DNA from: an uncultured Schlesneria sp.
Lineage (GTDB): Bacteria > Planctomycetota > Planctomycetia > Planctomycetales > Planctomycetaceae
Assembly: GCA_903840265.1 (NCBI GenBank)
Contig: CAIMFH010000190.1
Span: 1 to 64,000, forward strand
Direction: 5' to 3'
DNA length: 64,000 bases
This document shows, piece by piece, positions 27,424 to 36,820 of the stretch; position 1 is the stretch's first letter, and the number at the start of each line of letters is the position of its first letter. The notes under the pieces were generated by a model. That model did not search any database. It saw only the letters and a program-made list of their open reading frames with translations, and had not been told where the DNA came from. The position numbers were made by a program, and so were the translations under genes.

Positions 27424-29323
27424 TTTTCGCGGCGGCTCGCTTTGGAATCATGGTGCTGAGTACGAGGAAGACTGCGGCCGAGCAGCAGAGCATGGCGAAC
27501 CAGTCGCCGAATCGGACGTAGAGGCTGCTACGGCTATCCAGCGGGACGGTGTGTACCAAAGCTGCGTTTAACTGCTTGTGCCAGGCTCCCGTTTTGGGGT
27601 CACGGGCCGTTGTTCGAGGTGGGGCGGGAGCGTTTTTGAGGGAGTCGCCGTCGATGAAGACTTCGGGGTCCAGGATCGCTCCGTCGCCATCGATGATCGC
27701 GCTGATGCCGGTGTTGACCGCTCGCACCATTGGCGTGCGACATTCGACTGCTCGGAAGGCGGAGGTGATCAGGTGCTGATCAAGTTCGCTCGATCCGTGG
27801 AACCAGCCGTCGTTCGTCAGGTTCACGAGCAGGTCGACGGGCTTGCCATTTTCGTATTCAGAGCCCGCGGCGACAACGCCGCGGACCAGATGCGGCACAG
27901 TGTCTTCGAAGCAGATCAGCGGAGCCATGCGCCACTTGCCGTATTCAAACAAGGCCGCCCCCTGCCCTTTGTCCAAACCCCATTCGCCGCGGTAAGGAGT
28001 GAATCCGCCGAGCCACGGCAACCAGTCTTTCAGGGGAATGTATTCGCCGAACGGAACGCGATGCATCTTGTCGTAACGTCCTGCCAGACCGACGTCGGGA
28101 CGGATGAATGCCGCCGAGTTGTACTGATGGACACGCTTCTCATCGGCTTCAGCCGCGTTGATCCCGATGACGAGGGCAGCGCCTGTCCGCTGGCTTTCGG
28201 TCGCGAGTGTCTTACGGACTTCTTCGTTCTTCCAGACAGCAGGGTTGGCGTACGGAGCGACTGCTCGCAGTTGTTCGTCGGTCAGGTCTTTCGCGGCACT
28301 CAGGAGTGGCCAGGGAAACATGGATTCGGGCCAGACAATCACGTCGGGCTGCTCTCGTACGGTCCAGGCCATCAGCCGCAGATGAGTGGTAAATACTTCC
28401 TGGACTGCTGGAGGTGCGACTCGTAACGATGCCAGGAAGTTGCCCTGAATTAAAGCCACTCGTGGTCCCGGCTTGAAGTCGGCCTGGGCTCGTCGCACAT
28501 AGCCGTAGGTGATAGTCGAGCCGAACAGCACCACCGCGGCGGCGACTTGCACCAACTGGCCCAGCGTCATCCCGGCGGCGGTCACGGGTCCGGTCGAGGG
28601 ATGAACCAGGCGACAGCGAATCAACCATGAATGTGGCACCAACAGCGCCAACGCGGCTGAGCAGGTGGCGATCACAAAACTGACGCCGTAGGCTCCGACA
28701 AGATCGCTGATCTGAATAAACTCCAACCAGCGATATTGCGAATGCCCCAGGTAGTACCAGGAGAATCCGGTCAGCAGATGAGCACGGGCAAATTCCAGCC
28801 CCGTCCAGACGACCGGGGCCGCCACGGCCAATGGGACCGACCAGCGATGGACGGCAATTCGTGAGATCGCGACAAAGGCGACTGCATACATGGCAACGTA
28901 CAACGAGAGGGCCGCCCAGGCGATGTACATCGTGGGATCGCCCAAACGCATCCATTGCAGCGTGGCTAACTGGCCCGCCAAGGCACTGAGATAAATGGCG
29001 CGATACATCCAGCGAGTGCGGTGTTCGATGCGAACTAAGAGCAGCAGCGGGACCAAGGCGATCCAGGCGAGCGGGCTGGCGTTGACGGGCGTGAAGCAAC
29101 AAAATAGCAACCCGGCGGAAAGCAGCGACATCCCCCATGCACCCAGACTGCTCGTGCGGAATTGATGCACGTTCTGAACCGAGCGAGCCGTCTGAATAAT
29201 GTCGCGCACCGATCGATCAGATCGTGTCGCTTGCCGCTTTTCATCCAACGTCATCATCGCTCCGGACATGAATCGGTCCTTCCCTGGAGATTCATCGCCA
29301 CGTACGCATTTCGCGTACGACAT
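27419..29323 (-). CDS. lnt: Apolipoprotein N-acyltransferase
   Basis: Multi-TM N-terminus plus nitrilase-like domain with the expected E/K/C positions: VWPES, YDKMHRVPFGEYIP, PLICFED. True start may be one of the internal Met residues. Confidence 0.9.
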   Translation of the reverse strand: MSYAKCVRGDESPGKDRFMSGAMMTLDEKRQATRSDRSVRDIIQTARSVQNVHQFRTSSLGAWGMSLLSAGLLFCCFTPVNASPLAWIALVPLLLLVRIEHRTRWMYRAIYLSALAGQLATLQWMRLGDPTMYIAWAALSLYVAMYAVAFVAISRIAVHRWSVPLAVAAPVVWTGLEFARAHLLTGFSWYYLGHSQYRWLEFIQISDLVGAYGVSFVIATCSAALALLVPHSWLIRCRLVHPSTGPVTAAGMTLGQLVQVAAAVVLFGSTITYGYVRRAQADFKPGPRVALIQGNFLASLRVAPPAVQEVFTTHLRLMAWTVREQPDVIVWPESMFPWPLLSAAKDLTDEQLRAVAPYANPAVWKNEEVRKTLATESQRTGAALVIGINAAEADEKRVHQYNSAAFIRPDVGLAGRYDKMHRVPFGEYIPLKDWLPWLGGFTPYRGEWGLDKGQGAALFEYGKWRMAPLICFEDTVPHLVRGVVAAGSEYENGKPVDLLVNLTNDGWFHGSSELDQHLITSAFRAVECRTPMVRAVNTGISAIIDGDGAILDPEVFIDGDSLKNAPAPPRTTARDPKTGAWHKQLNAALVHTVPLDSRSSLYVRFGDWFAMLCCSAAVFLVLSTMIPKRAAAKT

Positions 29324-29531
29324 TGCTCAAGCCATACCGACAATCGCCGGGCTTACCAAGTCATCTTAGTACAAGCCGAATTTCATGGGAACGGCGGTTT
29401 CTGCCGTTCTGCCTGGACTGACGGTGTCTCTTGATCAAAGACACGGCCTTGTCGAGGACTCCAAAACCGTGGCACCCCTAAGTCGCTGCCCGGTAATAAG
29501 AAGTGGCCTGTCACTGGCAGGTTCGGACGGT

Positions 29532-30731
29532 TTACCACGCGAACGTCTCTAAGCAGTCGCCGACTCCATATTGCCGCGCGGCACCTGGCAACAATGCCAT
29601 CGCGTTGGCGGCGACTGTCCCGCACAGGTCGGAGGAACCGTGCCACGGAACGAGCGTCACCACGGGGCCAGTCGGTGTCCAAGTCAATCGCGCGGGGTGA
29701 TAGGTGGGACGGTCGGCCCTCGCCGAGTGCGGATGCTCCAACGCGGCGGGCACTGCTTGCGGCCGTAGCGCTGGCTCGCCCATCAAGCGTTTTAGGGCTG
29801 TCCGGACAAACAGTTCGCAACAGACCAGGCTGCTGACAGGATTGCCGGGCAGGCCGAAGACGTAGTTCGCGGTCGTCCCTACTCTTCGCAGGCCGAACCA
29901 GACCGGCTTGCCGGGCTTCATTTCGACTTTGTGGAACACCTCGGTGATGCCAGCAGCTGCCAGTTCGCTCGGCACAAGATCGAGAGTTCCGGCAGAGACA
30001 CCGCCGGACAGGACCAGCATGTCGCATTGCAGCCCCTGCTCGATCTTGGCGCGTAGGTCGATTCGATTGTCGCGCGCAATACCGAGCGGAACGGCGATCG
30101 CTCCGGCGGCTTGAATCTGTGCCACGAGCATCGATTCATTGGAATTGCGAATTTGGCCCGGTCCCGGCTCCTGGTCAACGGGAACCAGTTCGTCACCGGT
30201 GGCGAGGATCGCCACGGTCGGGCGACGATGGACATTGACTTGAGCCCGCCCCAGTTCGGCCAAAGCCCCTATTCGTGAACCGTTGAGCTTCGTTCCAGCT
30301 CGCAAGACCACATCACCGCTTCGCACAGAGGTGCCACGAAGCACGATATTCGTCTGCGATCCTTGAGGCGTTACACGAACGAGATCACCATCCCGGGCGG
30401 TGTCTTCGATCTTGATGACGATGTCTGCGCCGATCGGAAGCGGTGCTCCCGTCATAATTTGACTGGTCTGCCCCGATTCGATCGGTCGTGTTGGAACCAT
30501 CCCTGCGGTGATGACTTCGACAACCTCAAGCGTCGCCGTCCCGTGGTTGAGATCAGTTGATCGAATGGCGTACCCATCCATCAATGATTTGTCGAAAGGT
30601 GGGGAATCGGCTGTGGAAGAGATGTCTTCTGCCAGCGTCAATCCCAGAGACTGCCCCAGCGCCAGTGAGACTGGATCGAGGGGCTTGACGGTGGCGAAGA
30701 GTCGATCGAAGGCGTCAGCAATGGTCAGCAT
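29532..30731 (-). CDS. moeA: Molybdopterin molybdenumtransferase
   Basis: From ATG 30731: MLTIADAFDRLFATVKPLDP...DSPPFDKSLMDGYAIRSTDL, TGAPLPIGADIVIKIED, VLSGGVSAGTLDLV, VFGLPGNPVSSLVC. Confidence 0.92.
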   Translation of the reverse strand: MLTIADAFDRLFATVKPLDPVSLALGQSLGLTLAEDISSTADSPPFDKSLMDGYAIRSTDLNHGTATLEVVEVITAGMVPTRPIESGQTSQIMTGAPLPIGADIVIKIEDTARDGDLVRVTPQGSQTNIVLRGTSVRSGDVVLRAGTKLNGSRIGALAELGRAQVNVHRRPTVAILATGDELVPVDQEPGPGQIRNSNESMLVAQIQAAGAIAVPLGIARDNRIDLRAKIEQGLQCDMLVLSGGVSAGTLDLVPSELAAAGITEVFHKVEMKPGKPVWFGLRRVGTTANYVFGLPGNPVSSLVCCELFVRTALKRLMGEPALRPQAVPAALEHPHSARADRPTYHPARLTWTPTGPVVTLVPWHGSSDLCGTVAANAMALLPGAARQYGVGDCLETFAW

Positions 30732-31045
30732 GGATGCCACTCTAACTTGAATGAGGATCAGGACGTTGAAGTTTAGGACGCCGGTCAGTGAGTTGAAAGC
30801 AGCGGCAATTGCCGATGATGGATCGAGCCCCCCGTTCTTGGCAGTGCAATCCCTAGCCATTCGATCCAAAACCCACCCGATTTTTGACGCACAACAATTC
30901 CACAACCAATTACAAAATAACACGTTACAGCGTAACAATGACTTACAGAAGCGAGTGGCAACCACTCTGGACTCGATCCTTACTTTCTGACAAACTTCGA
31001 ACTCTCCTTCCCAAAACACAAGTTGATTTCGGCACGGAAGCCACC

Positions 31046-32029
31046 ATGAGCGTGTCTGTCATCGTTCCCATTTATAACGAAATTGAGAACATCCCCTTGC
31101 TGCACACCGCGGTTTCGCGTGTCTTGCAGAAGCTGGGGCGGCCTTACGAACTGATCCTTGTCAACGATGGGTCCAAGGACGGATCGGGCGATGCGCTGGA
31201 GGCCCTGGCTCGACAGGATTCCTCGGTGAAGGTCATCGAGTTTCGCAAGAACTATGGCCAGACCGCTGCGATGCAGGCCGGGATGCAGGCGGCGTGCATG
31301 GACACCCTCGTGCTGCTGGATGGGGATCTGCAGAATGATCCCGAAGACATCCCGATGCTGCTGGCAAAGCTCGATGAAGGTTACGACCTGATTCATGGCT
31401 GGAGAAAGAACCGTCAGGACACATTCATTAATCGCAAATTGCCGTCGAAGATCGCCAACTGGCTGATCTCTAAGGTGACCGGCTTTCCTGTTCATGATCT
31501 CGGCTGCACATTGAAGGCGATTCGAACGGACATCGCCCAGGAACTGCAGCTTTACGGTGAGATGCACCGGTTCATTCCGATTCTGGCTCATTGGCGCGGA
31601 GCACGATGTGCGGAAGTGGTGACGAACCATCATCCACGGCGGTTCGGCCAGTCGAAATACGGCATCTCGCGGACGACGCGTGTCATCCTGGATTTGATGA
31701 CGGTGAAGTACTTCATCCAGTACGTTGTCAGCCCCATGAAACTGTTTGGCTCGATTGGACTGCTGTGCCTGCTGACCGGGTTTGTTTCCGGGGCGGTCAC
31801 CTGTTGGATGAAGATGAGCCAGAGTGTCGACATGACTGGCAACCCGTTGCTGTTGCTGACCGTGATGTCGACGATGATGGGCGTACAGTTCCTGTTCTTC
31901 GGAATGCTGGGTGAATTGTGTTCGCGGATTTACTTTGCGTCGACGAATCAGACGAACTATACGATTCGCCGCACGATGAACTTTGAGAACGCGGCGATCG
32001 AGATGAAATCACATCGTCGAGCGGCGTGA
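31046..32029 (+). CDS. Glycosyltransferase family 2 (DPM/ArnC/GtrB-like)
   Basis: [27 protein letters not shown]...[19 protein letters not shown]...[14 protein letters not shown] plus two C-terminal TM helices. Confidence 0.92.
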   Translation: MSVSVIVPIYNEIENIPLLHTAVSRVLQKLGRPYELILVNDGSKDGSGDALEALARQDSSVKVIEFRKNYGQTAAMQAGMQAACMDTLVLLDGDLQNDPEDIPMLLAKLDEGYDLIHGWRKNRQDTFINRKLPSKIANWLISKVTGFPVHDLGCTLKAIRTDIAQELQLYGEMHRFIPILAHWRGARCAEVVTNHHPRRFGQSKYGISRTTRVILDLMTVKYFIQYVVSPMKLFGSIGLLCLLTGFVSGAVTCWMKMSQSVDMTGNPLLLLTVMSTMMGVQFLFFGMLGELCSRIYFASTNQTNYTIRRTMNFENAAIEMKSHRRAA

Positions 32030-32110
32030 TCTTTCGGCCTTCCCAAAGAAAATGGGACCAGTAGGACCGATGAGACTTATGCGACGGTGGGCGTGGTGAG
32101 AACAAAGCTC

Positions 32111-32142
32111 ACGCGCGGAGCGATGCCCGCGCGGCTAAACGA
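32111..32142 (+). repeat. REP-like repeat family A, copy 4 (diverged)
   Basis: acgcgcggagcgatgcccgcgcggctaaacga. Confidence 0.65.
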
Positions 32143-32160
32143 CCGCACCGAGACATGACA

Positions 32161-33654
32161 CTATTCTGGCTTGGCTTCTTCGCCCTGTTGGGGGCGGATT
32201 GATTCGAAGTACTTGCGGATTGTCTGGCGATGACCGAGCGGGATTTGCTCGTTCTCCAGTACGGCTTCGCTCATCTTCTTGTACTTCTGGTAGACCTCTT
32301 TGTAGCCGCGTTGAGCTTCCTGGCGACCTTCCGATGACGAACTGGTTTCGAACTCCGAATCTCCTTCGCCGGCCGTTCCGTTAATCTGCTCACGATTCAC
32401 GCTGGCACCGAGATTGGTTGATTCGCCGTCGATGTTTCCGCTTTCGGTCATTCCATAGCTGGTACTCGGATTGTTCGATTTCTGCTTCTTTTTACCTGTC
32501 GCGTTGCTGTTCTTCTGGCAGTTGCCTTTGCACTCGGTGAGTTGAGTCAGTTCAGCATTGAGCAGATCGTTGATTTTCTTTTTGCGAGCTTGCTTGGCCG
32601 CTTTGTCACCCAGCTTCTTGGCTCCGCTCTTGGTGGCGTCTGAGTCGTCGCTTTCGATTCCTTCGGCGATTTCGTTGGCCGCTTCGCTGATCGATCCATC
32701 GCCAGCATCTCCTGATTTCTTAGCGGCCTTCTTCAGCTTCTCGGCGGTGTTGCGGGCTTCTTTGCGGTCGAATTCCAGATCGCTGAGATCGGCGAGTTCT
32801 TTGGCAGCCTTGTCGTATTTCCCTTCGGCCAATGCCTGACCGGCCCCTTCCAGTGCTTTTGCCGAAGCCATCGCTTCGCCGATTTCCTGAAGTTGCTGAT
32901 CCACCTGTTCGAGACTAGCCTGACTTTGAGCCGACTGGATCGCAGCCTGCATTTCCGAGATCTTGGCCAGCGCTTCTTTCACGTCGACGCCGGGTTCTTT
33001 CAGTTCTTCCGTCTTCTGCTTCAATTCCTTCAGCAGTTGTTCCAGTTCAGGGTCTGCATCCTTTTGGAATTCGTCTTCCAGTTCTTTCAGGCTGTCACTG
33101 ATCTCTTCGGCTTGCGCGACGATTTGATCGTCCGGTGCCGTCGGAGCGGCTGACAGTTCCTGGTTCTGCAGTGGAATGAATGCGAACACGACAGCGGCGG
33201 CAGCGGCGATCAAAGCACTGGGCAACAGTCGCGGAGCTGTGAATGGGGCTACCGCGTCGGGGGCGATGCGATCCAGATGCTGCATGGCATCGGCCAATTG
33301 CAGGTCTGCAAAGGATTGCTTGTCATAAGAAATCGTGCGATGAGAAAAATCCAACGCCGATTCGGTGCGATCTTTCAACTGATAGTGACGGTCCACCGCT
33401 CGAGCGGCGGCGATCCAGTTCGGCCGCGGCATGAACCAGATCAGGGCAGCCACCCCAGCCAACAACGGCCCGGCGCCCAATGAAATCAATGCGAACCAGC
33501 CACCTTCAACCCATCCGGCCCACAACCGAGCCGCTCCGCAACCGATGCCAAAGGCCGCTCCCAGCAGCAAACCACAAACGATCCAACCGGAAATCGATTG
33601 GAACAACTGACGCCGCTGGACAGGGTGCAACTTGGATCGAAGGGCTTCGGTCAT
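32161..33654 (-). CDS. Two-TM protein with long coiled-coil region, unknown function
   Basis: Two N-terminal hydrophobic segments, RAVDRHYQLKDRTESALDFSHR, third TM, then Lys/Glu-rich coiled-coil. Confidence 0.75.
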   Translation of the reverse strand: MTEALRSKLHPVQRRQLFQSISGWIVCGLLLGAAFGIGCGAARLWAGWVEGGWFALISLGAGPLLAGVAALIWFMPRPNWIAAARAVDRHYQLKDRTESALDFSHRTISYDKQSFADLQLADAMQHLDRIAPDAVAPFTAPRLLPSALIAAAAAVVFAFIPLQNQELSAAPTAPDDQIVAQAEEISDSLKELEDEFQKDADPELEQLLKELKQKTEELKEPGVDVKEALAKISEMQAAIQSAQSQASLEQVDQQLQEIGEAMASAKALEGAGQALAEGKYDKAAKELADLSDLEFDRKEARNTAEKLKKAAKKSGDAGDGSISEAANEIAEGIESDDSDATKSGAKKLGDKAAKQARKKKINDLLNAELTQLTECKGNCQKNSNATGKKKQKSNNPSTSYGMTESGNIDGESTNLGASVNREQINGTAGEGDSEFETSSSSEGRQEAQRGYKEVYQKYKKMSEAVLENEQIPLGHRQTIRKYFESIRPQQGEEAKPE

Positions 33655-34097
33655 GAATCACTCCTCTGGCCTTTTGGGCCATGCGTCCAATTCACAGATT
33701 TGAAAGAACCCAGAAATGGCTCTCTGGCAAATGATCGGCGCTGCTTAAGACAAAGCGTCTAAGAGGTTATCGCCCGAGATTTATTTGGGCAAGCACATTC
33801 TTTCTGAAATCGCAACCGGAAGAATTCAAGATCGGCGGTGTGGCGAGCCAACCCAATTGTGTCGCGTTTGGGCCACTGCCGTTGCGAGCGCTATAGTCGA
33901 TGTCGCTGCGCTCGATCATCCGTAGTTCTCACGGTTGTGATCCGCAGGGGCTGGTTTTTCGTACTAAGTTGCTAAAATCTGACCGGATATTATGTTCGGT
34001 GATTAGTGCGTCCGCAAAACGATGCAACGACACTTGCTGACAACGATTTGTGCAGCAAGTGAGAGTGACCCCTGCGGGCCAAAAAAGCAGGCTGCTC

Positions 34098-35546
34098 ATG
34101 GAACCACGATGGCTTTGGCCATTCGAACTTATCGAGAAAATCGGTGAGGGCGGAATGGGCGTTGTTTATCGCGCCCGTTATTCAGGCAACGACCGCATGG
34201 TCGCCGTGAAGCTATTGCCCCAGGAAGTGGCGGCCGATGCGGTGCTGCTCGCGCGGTTCGAACGAGAACTGGATGTCCTCAAGCAACTTCATCATCCCAA
34301 CATCGTCCGGTGCTTCGGCGGAACATGCGAAAGCTCGCAACGATTTTATGCGATGGAACTGGTCGACGGCGGAACACTCGGCGATCTGCTCGAAAAAAAG
34401 GGGCACCTCACCTGGGAGTTTGTGGTGGATTATGCCCTGCAGATGTGCGAGGCACTGCAGTACGCTCACCAGAACGGCGTGATCCATCGCGACGTGAAGC
34501 CAGGTAACTTCCTGCTGACGAAAAGCGGTCAGATCAAGCTAAGCGATTTTGGACTGGCATCGATCGCCACGACGAATCGCTTGACCGCGGCCGGACGGAC
34601 GGTGGGAACGATTCAATATATGGCTCCGGAGCAGATCCGGGGCAAGACCTTGACGGGACGCGCCGACCTGTATGCACTGGGCTGCGTGCTGTACGAGATG
34701 CTGACTGGCTTCCCGCCCTACTCCGGTGAGAACGCGGCAACGGTGATGCAGCAGCATCTGACGGGGCCGATCCCGCATGCGGCCGCGGCGGTTCTGGACT
34801 GTCCGCTCAAGTTGGATCAGTTGATCTGTGAATTGCTTAGTAAGGACGCCGATCAGCGTCCTGCAACGGCGGCGGAAGTCGGCTGGAGACTGGAAGAAAT
34901 TCTGCAGCCCGGTCGGCGCGTCACCGCCGTGGAGCCTGATTTTTTCTCGCCAGCCATCACGTCGACGAAGGTGTCGCCCCTACAGAACATCACGGCTACT
35001 CCTTCCGATGCGTCGCTTCCGGCGGTTGGTGCATTCGGTGGGTCGTCGATGCTGCCTTGGGGACTGGTGGCCGTCATGGTGCTGATTTGCGGGACGGTCC
35101 TGTTAAAATGGCGGGCAACTGAAGCACGTCTGACGCATGCCGAACGGCAATTCGTCCAATTGTTTCAGACCTCTGAACCGCCTACGCGTGTGGCAGCAGC
35201 GAAATCGCTGGCAGAATTCGGCCCTCTTCGTTCTTCGACAGTTCAGGCCTTGCGCGATGCGACCAAGGACACGAAACCCGAGATCCGAGTGGCAGCCCTG
35301 TCGACGTTGGCAAAACACGCTGCCGAGTGCCGATGGCTGCAAAATGAGATGCTGCATATCGAAAAGGTGGATGAGAACCCTGAGGTCCGCCATCAAGCGG
35401 GCGTCACTGTTCAGGCCATGAAAGACGCACCTAGCGGATGGACAATCTGGTCGTTTCTGTTCTGGGGATTCATCCTGGCAGTCGTTGGTGGACTGGCTGT
35501 AGTCGGTTCAACCATCTGGCAGCGATTGAAGCCGATCGCAGCGTGA
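34098..35546 (+). CDS. Serine/threonine protein kinase with C-terminal HEAT-like repeats
   Basis: GEGGMGVVYRARY (P-loop), VIHRDVKPGNFLL (catalytic loop), KLSDFGLA (DFG), MAPEQIRG; TM at about residue 315, alpha-helical repeats, second TM at C-terminus. Confidence 0.93.
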   Translation: MEPRWLWPFELIEKIGEGGMGVVYRARYSGNDRMVAVKLLPQEVAADAVLLARFERELDVLKQLHHPNIVRCFGGTCESSQRFYAMELVDGGTLGDLLEKKGHLTWEFVVDYALQMCEALQYAHQNGVIHRDVKPGNFLLTKSGQIKLSDFGLASIATTNRLTAAGRTVGTIQYMAPEQIRGKTLTGRADLYALGCVLYEMLTGFPPYSGENAATVMQQHLTGPIPHAAAAVLDCPLKLDQLICELLSKDADQRPATAAEVGWRLEEILQPGRRVTAVEPDFFSPAITSTKVSPLQNITATPSDASLPAVGAFGGSSMLPWGLVAVMVLICGTVLLKWRATEARLTHAERQFVQLFQTSEPPTRVAAAKSLAEFGPLRSSTVQALRDATKDTKPEIRVAALSTLAKHAAECRWLQNEMLHIEKVDENPEVRHQAGVTVQAMKDAPSGWTIWSFLFWGFILAVVGGLAVVGSTIWQRLKPIAA

Positions 35547-35674
35547 ACGTAGTTCATGTTCGGAACTCCACATCTTTTGATTGACATCATTGAGCAATCT
35601 CAACTGAGTGTTCAGAATGCGCGGAGCCAATGAACTGAGACACGACTGAACCGCCTTGATCTGGAGAACGGCTG

Positions 35675-36775
35675 ATGCAGCGTCTTCTTGCGATGAGTAG
35701 TTTCGGGCTTCTGCTCCTGGTGGTGACCGCAATCAATGCGGCGGAACCCACAGCTTCGCAACGAAACGTCGTCTACATCACGTGGGATGGTTTCCGCTGG
35801 CAGGAGTTTTTTGGCGGAGCACAGGAGCTATACATCAGCAAAGATGCCGGTGTCGCCGACGTGGACGGGTTAAAAAAGCGATTCTGGCGGGAAACGGAGC
35901 AAGAGCGACGCGAGACCCTGTTGCCATTTGTCTGGACGGTGATGGCCAAGCACGGACAGGTCTTCGGCGATCAGTCGAAGAATTCAATCGCGAAGATCCA
36001 GAACAAGCATAAGTTCTCGTACCCCGGCTACAGCGAGATGTTTTGCGGTTTTGCGGACGACGAGCGGATTGCCTCCAATGGGAAGTTCCCGAATCCAAAC
36101 GTGACAGTGTTAGAGTTCTTGAACGGTCGACCTGGATTCGAAGGCAAGGTGGCCGGGATCGCGACGTGGAATGTGTTTCCGTTCATTTTGAACGAGGAGC
36201 GGGCGAAGATCTATGTTCATGCCGGCATCACGCCGATTCCCGGAACCGAGTTGTCGGATCGACAACACTTACTGAACGAGATGATCAAAGACACGGTGGT
36301 CCTGTGGCCGGACAACCAGATCGATTCCATTACCATCCAGGCGGCTCGTGAGTACCTTCTTCAGAAGAAGCCGCGCGTCTTGTACATCGGCCTCGGGGAA
36401 ACCGACGAATGGGGACACGGTCGCCGCTACGATCGCTATCTGAGCGCTGTCCACAATTCGGATGACTTCTTGCGACGCCTCTGGGACTTGCTGCAAACCT
36501 TGCCCCAGTACAAAGACAATACGACGTTGATCATTTCGCCGGACCACGGCCGTGGCGGAACGATTCGCGATTGGACGGATCACGGTGCCAAAGTGGAAGG
36601 AGCCGAATTTGTGTGGATGACGGCGATGGGACCACAAGTCCCAGCACTCGGTGTCCGCAGCGATGTCGAAGTGTCACTCAGTCAGGTCGCAGCGTCAATC
36701 GCTCGCGCGGTCGACGAAGACTTCAACGCGGCCAGCCCCAAGTCATCACAGCCACATCCAGGGTTGTTCAAGTAG
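35675..36775 (+). CDS. Exported alkaline-phosphatase-superfamily protein
   Basis: Signal peptide then NVVYITWDGFRWQEFFGGA...YIGLGETDEWGHGRRYDRYLSAVH...TLIISPDHGRGG, with metal-binding motifs of the alkaline phosphatase/phosphopentomutase-like superfamily. Confidence 0.85.
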   Translation: MQRLLAMSSFGLLLLVVTAINAAEPTASQRNVVYITWDGFRWQEFFGGAQELYISKDAGVADVDGLKKRFWRETEQERRETLLPFVWTVMAKHGQVFGDQSKNSIAKIQNKHKFSYPGYSEMFCGFADDERIASNGKFPNPNVTVLEFLNGRPGFEGKVAGIATWNVFPFILNEERAKIYVHAGITPIPGTELSDRQHLLNEMIKDTVVLWPDNQIDSITIQAAREYLLQKKPRVLYIGLGETDEWGHGRRYDRYLSAVHNSDDFLRRLWDLLQTLPQYKDNTTLIISPDHGRGGTIRDWTDHGAKVEGAEFVWMTAMGPQVPALGVRSDVEVSLSQVAASIARAVDEDFNAASPKSSQPHPGLFK

Positions 36776-36820
36776 AGGGCGCTAAGTGATCAACTTCATC
36801 TGATCACCTGGCACTAGGAC

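Noticed and set aside
27578-28426. 282-aa plus-strand ORF opposite lnt
   Set aside because: Antisense shadow of the clear lnt coding frame in GC-rich DNA.
36786-36807. gtgatca/tgatcac hairpin between convergent genes as a terminator
   Set aside because: Short AT-rich stem with no T tract.
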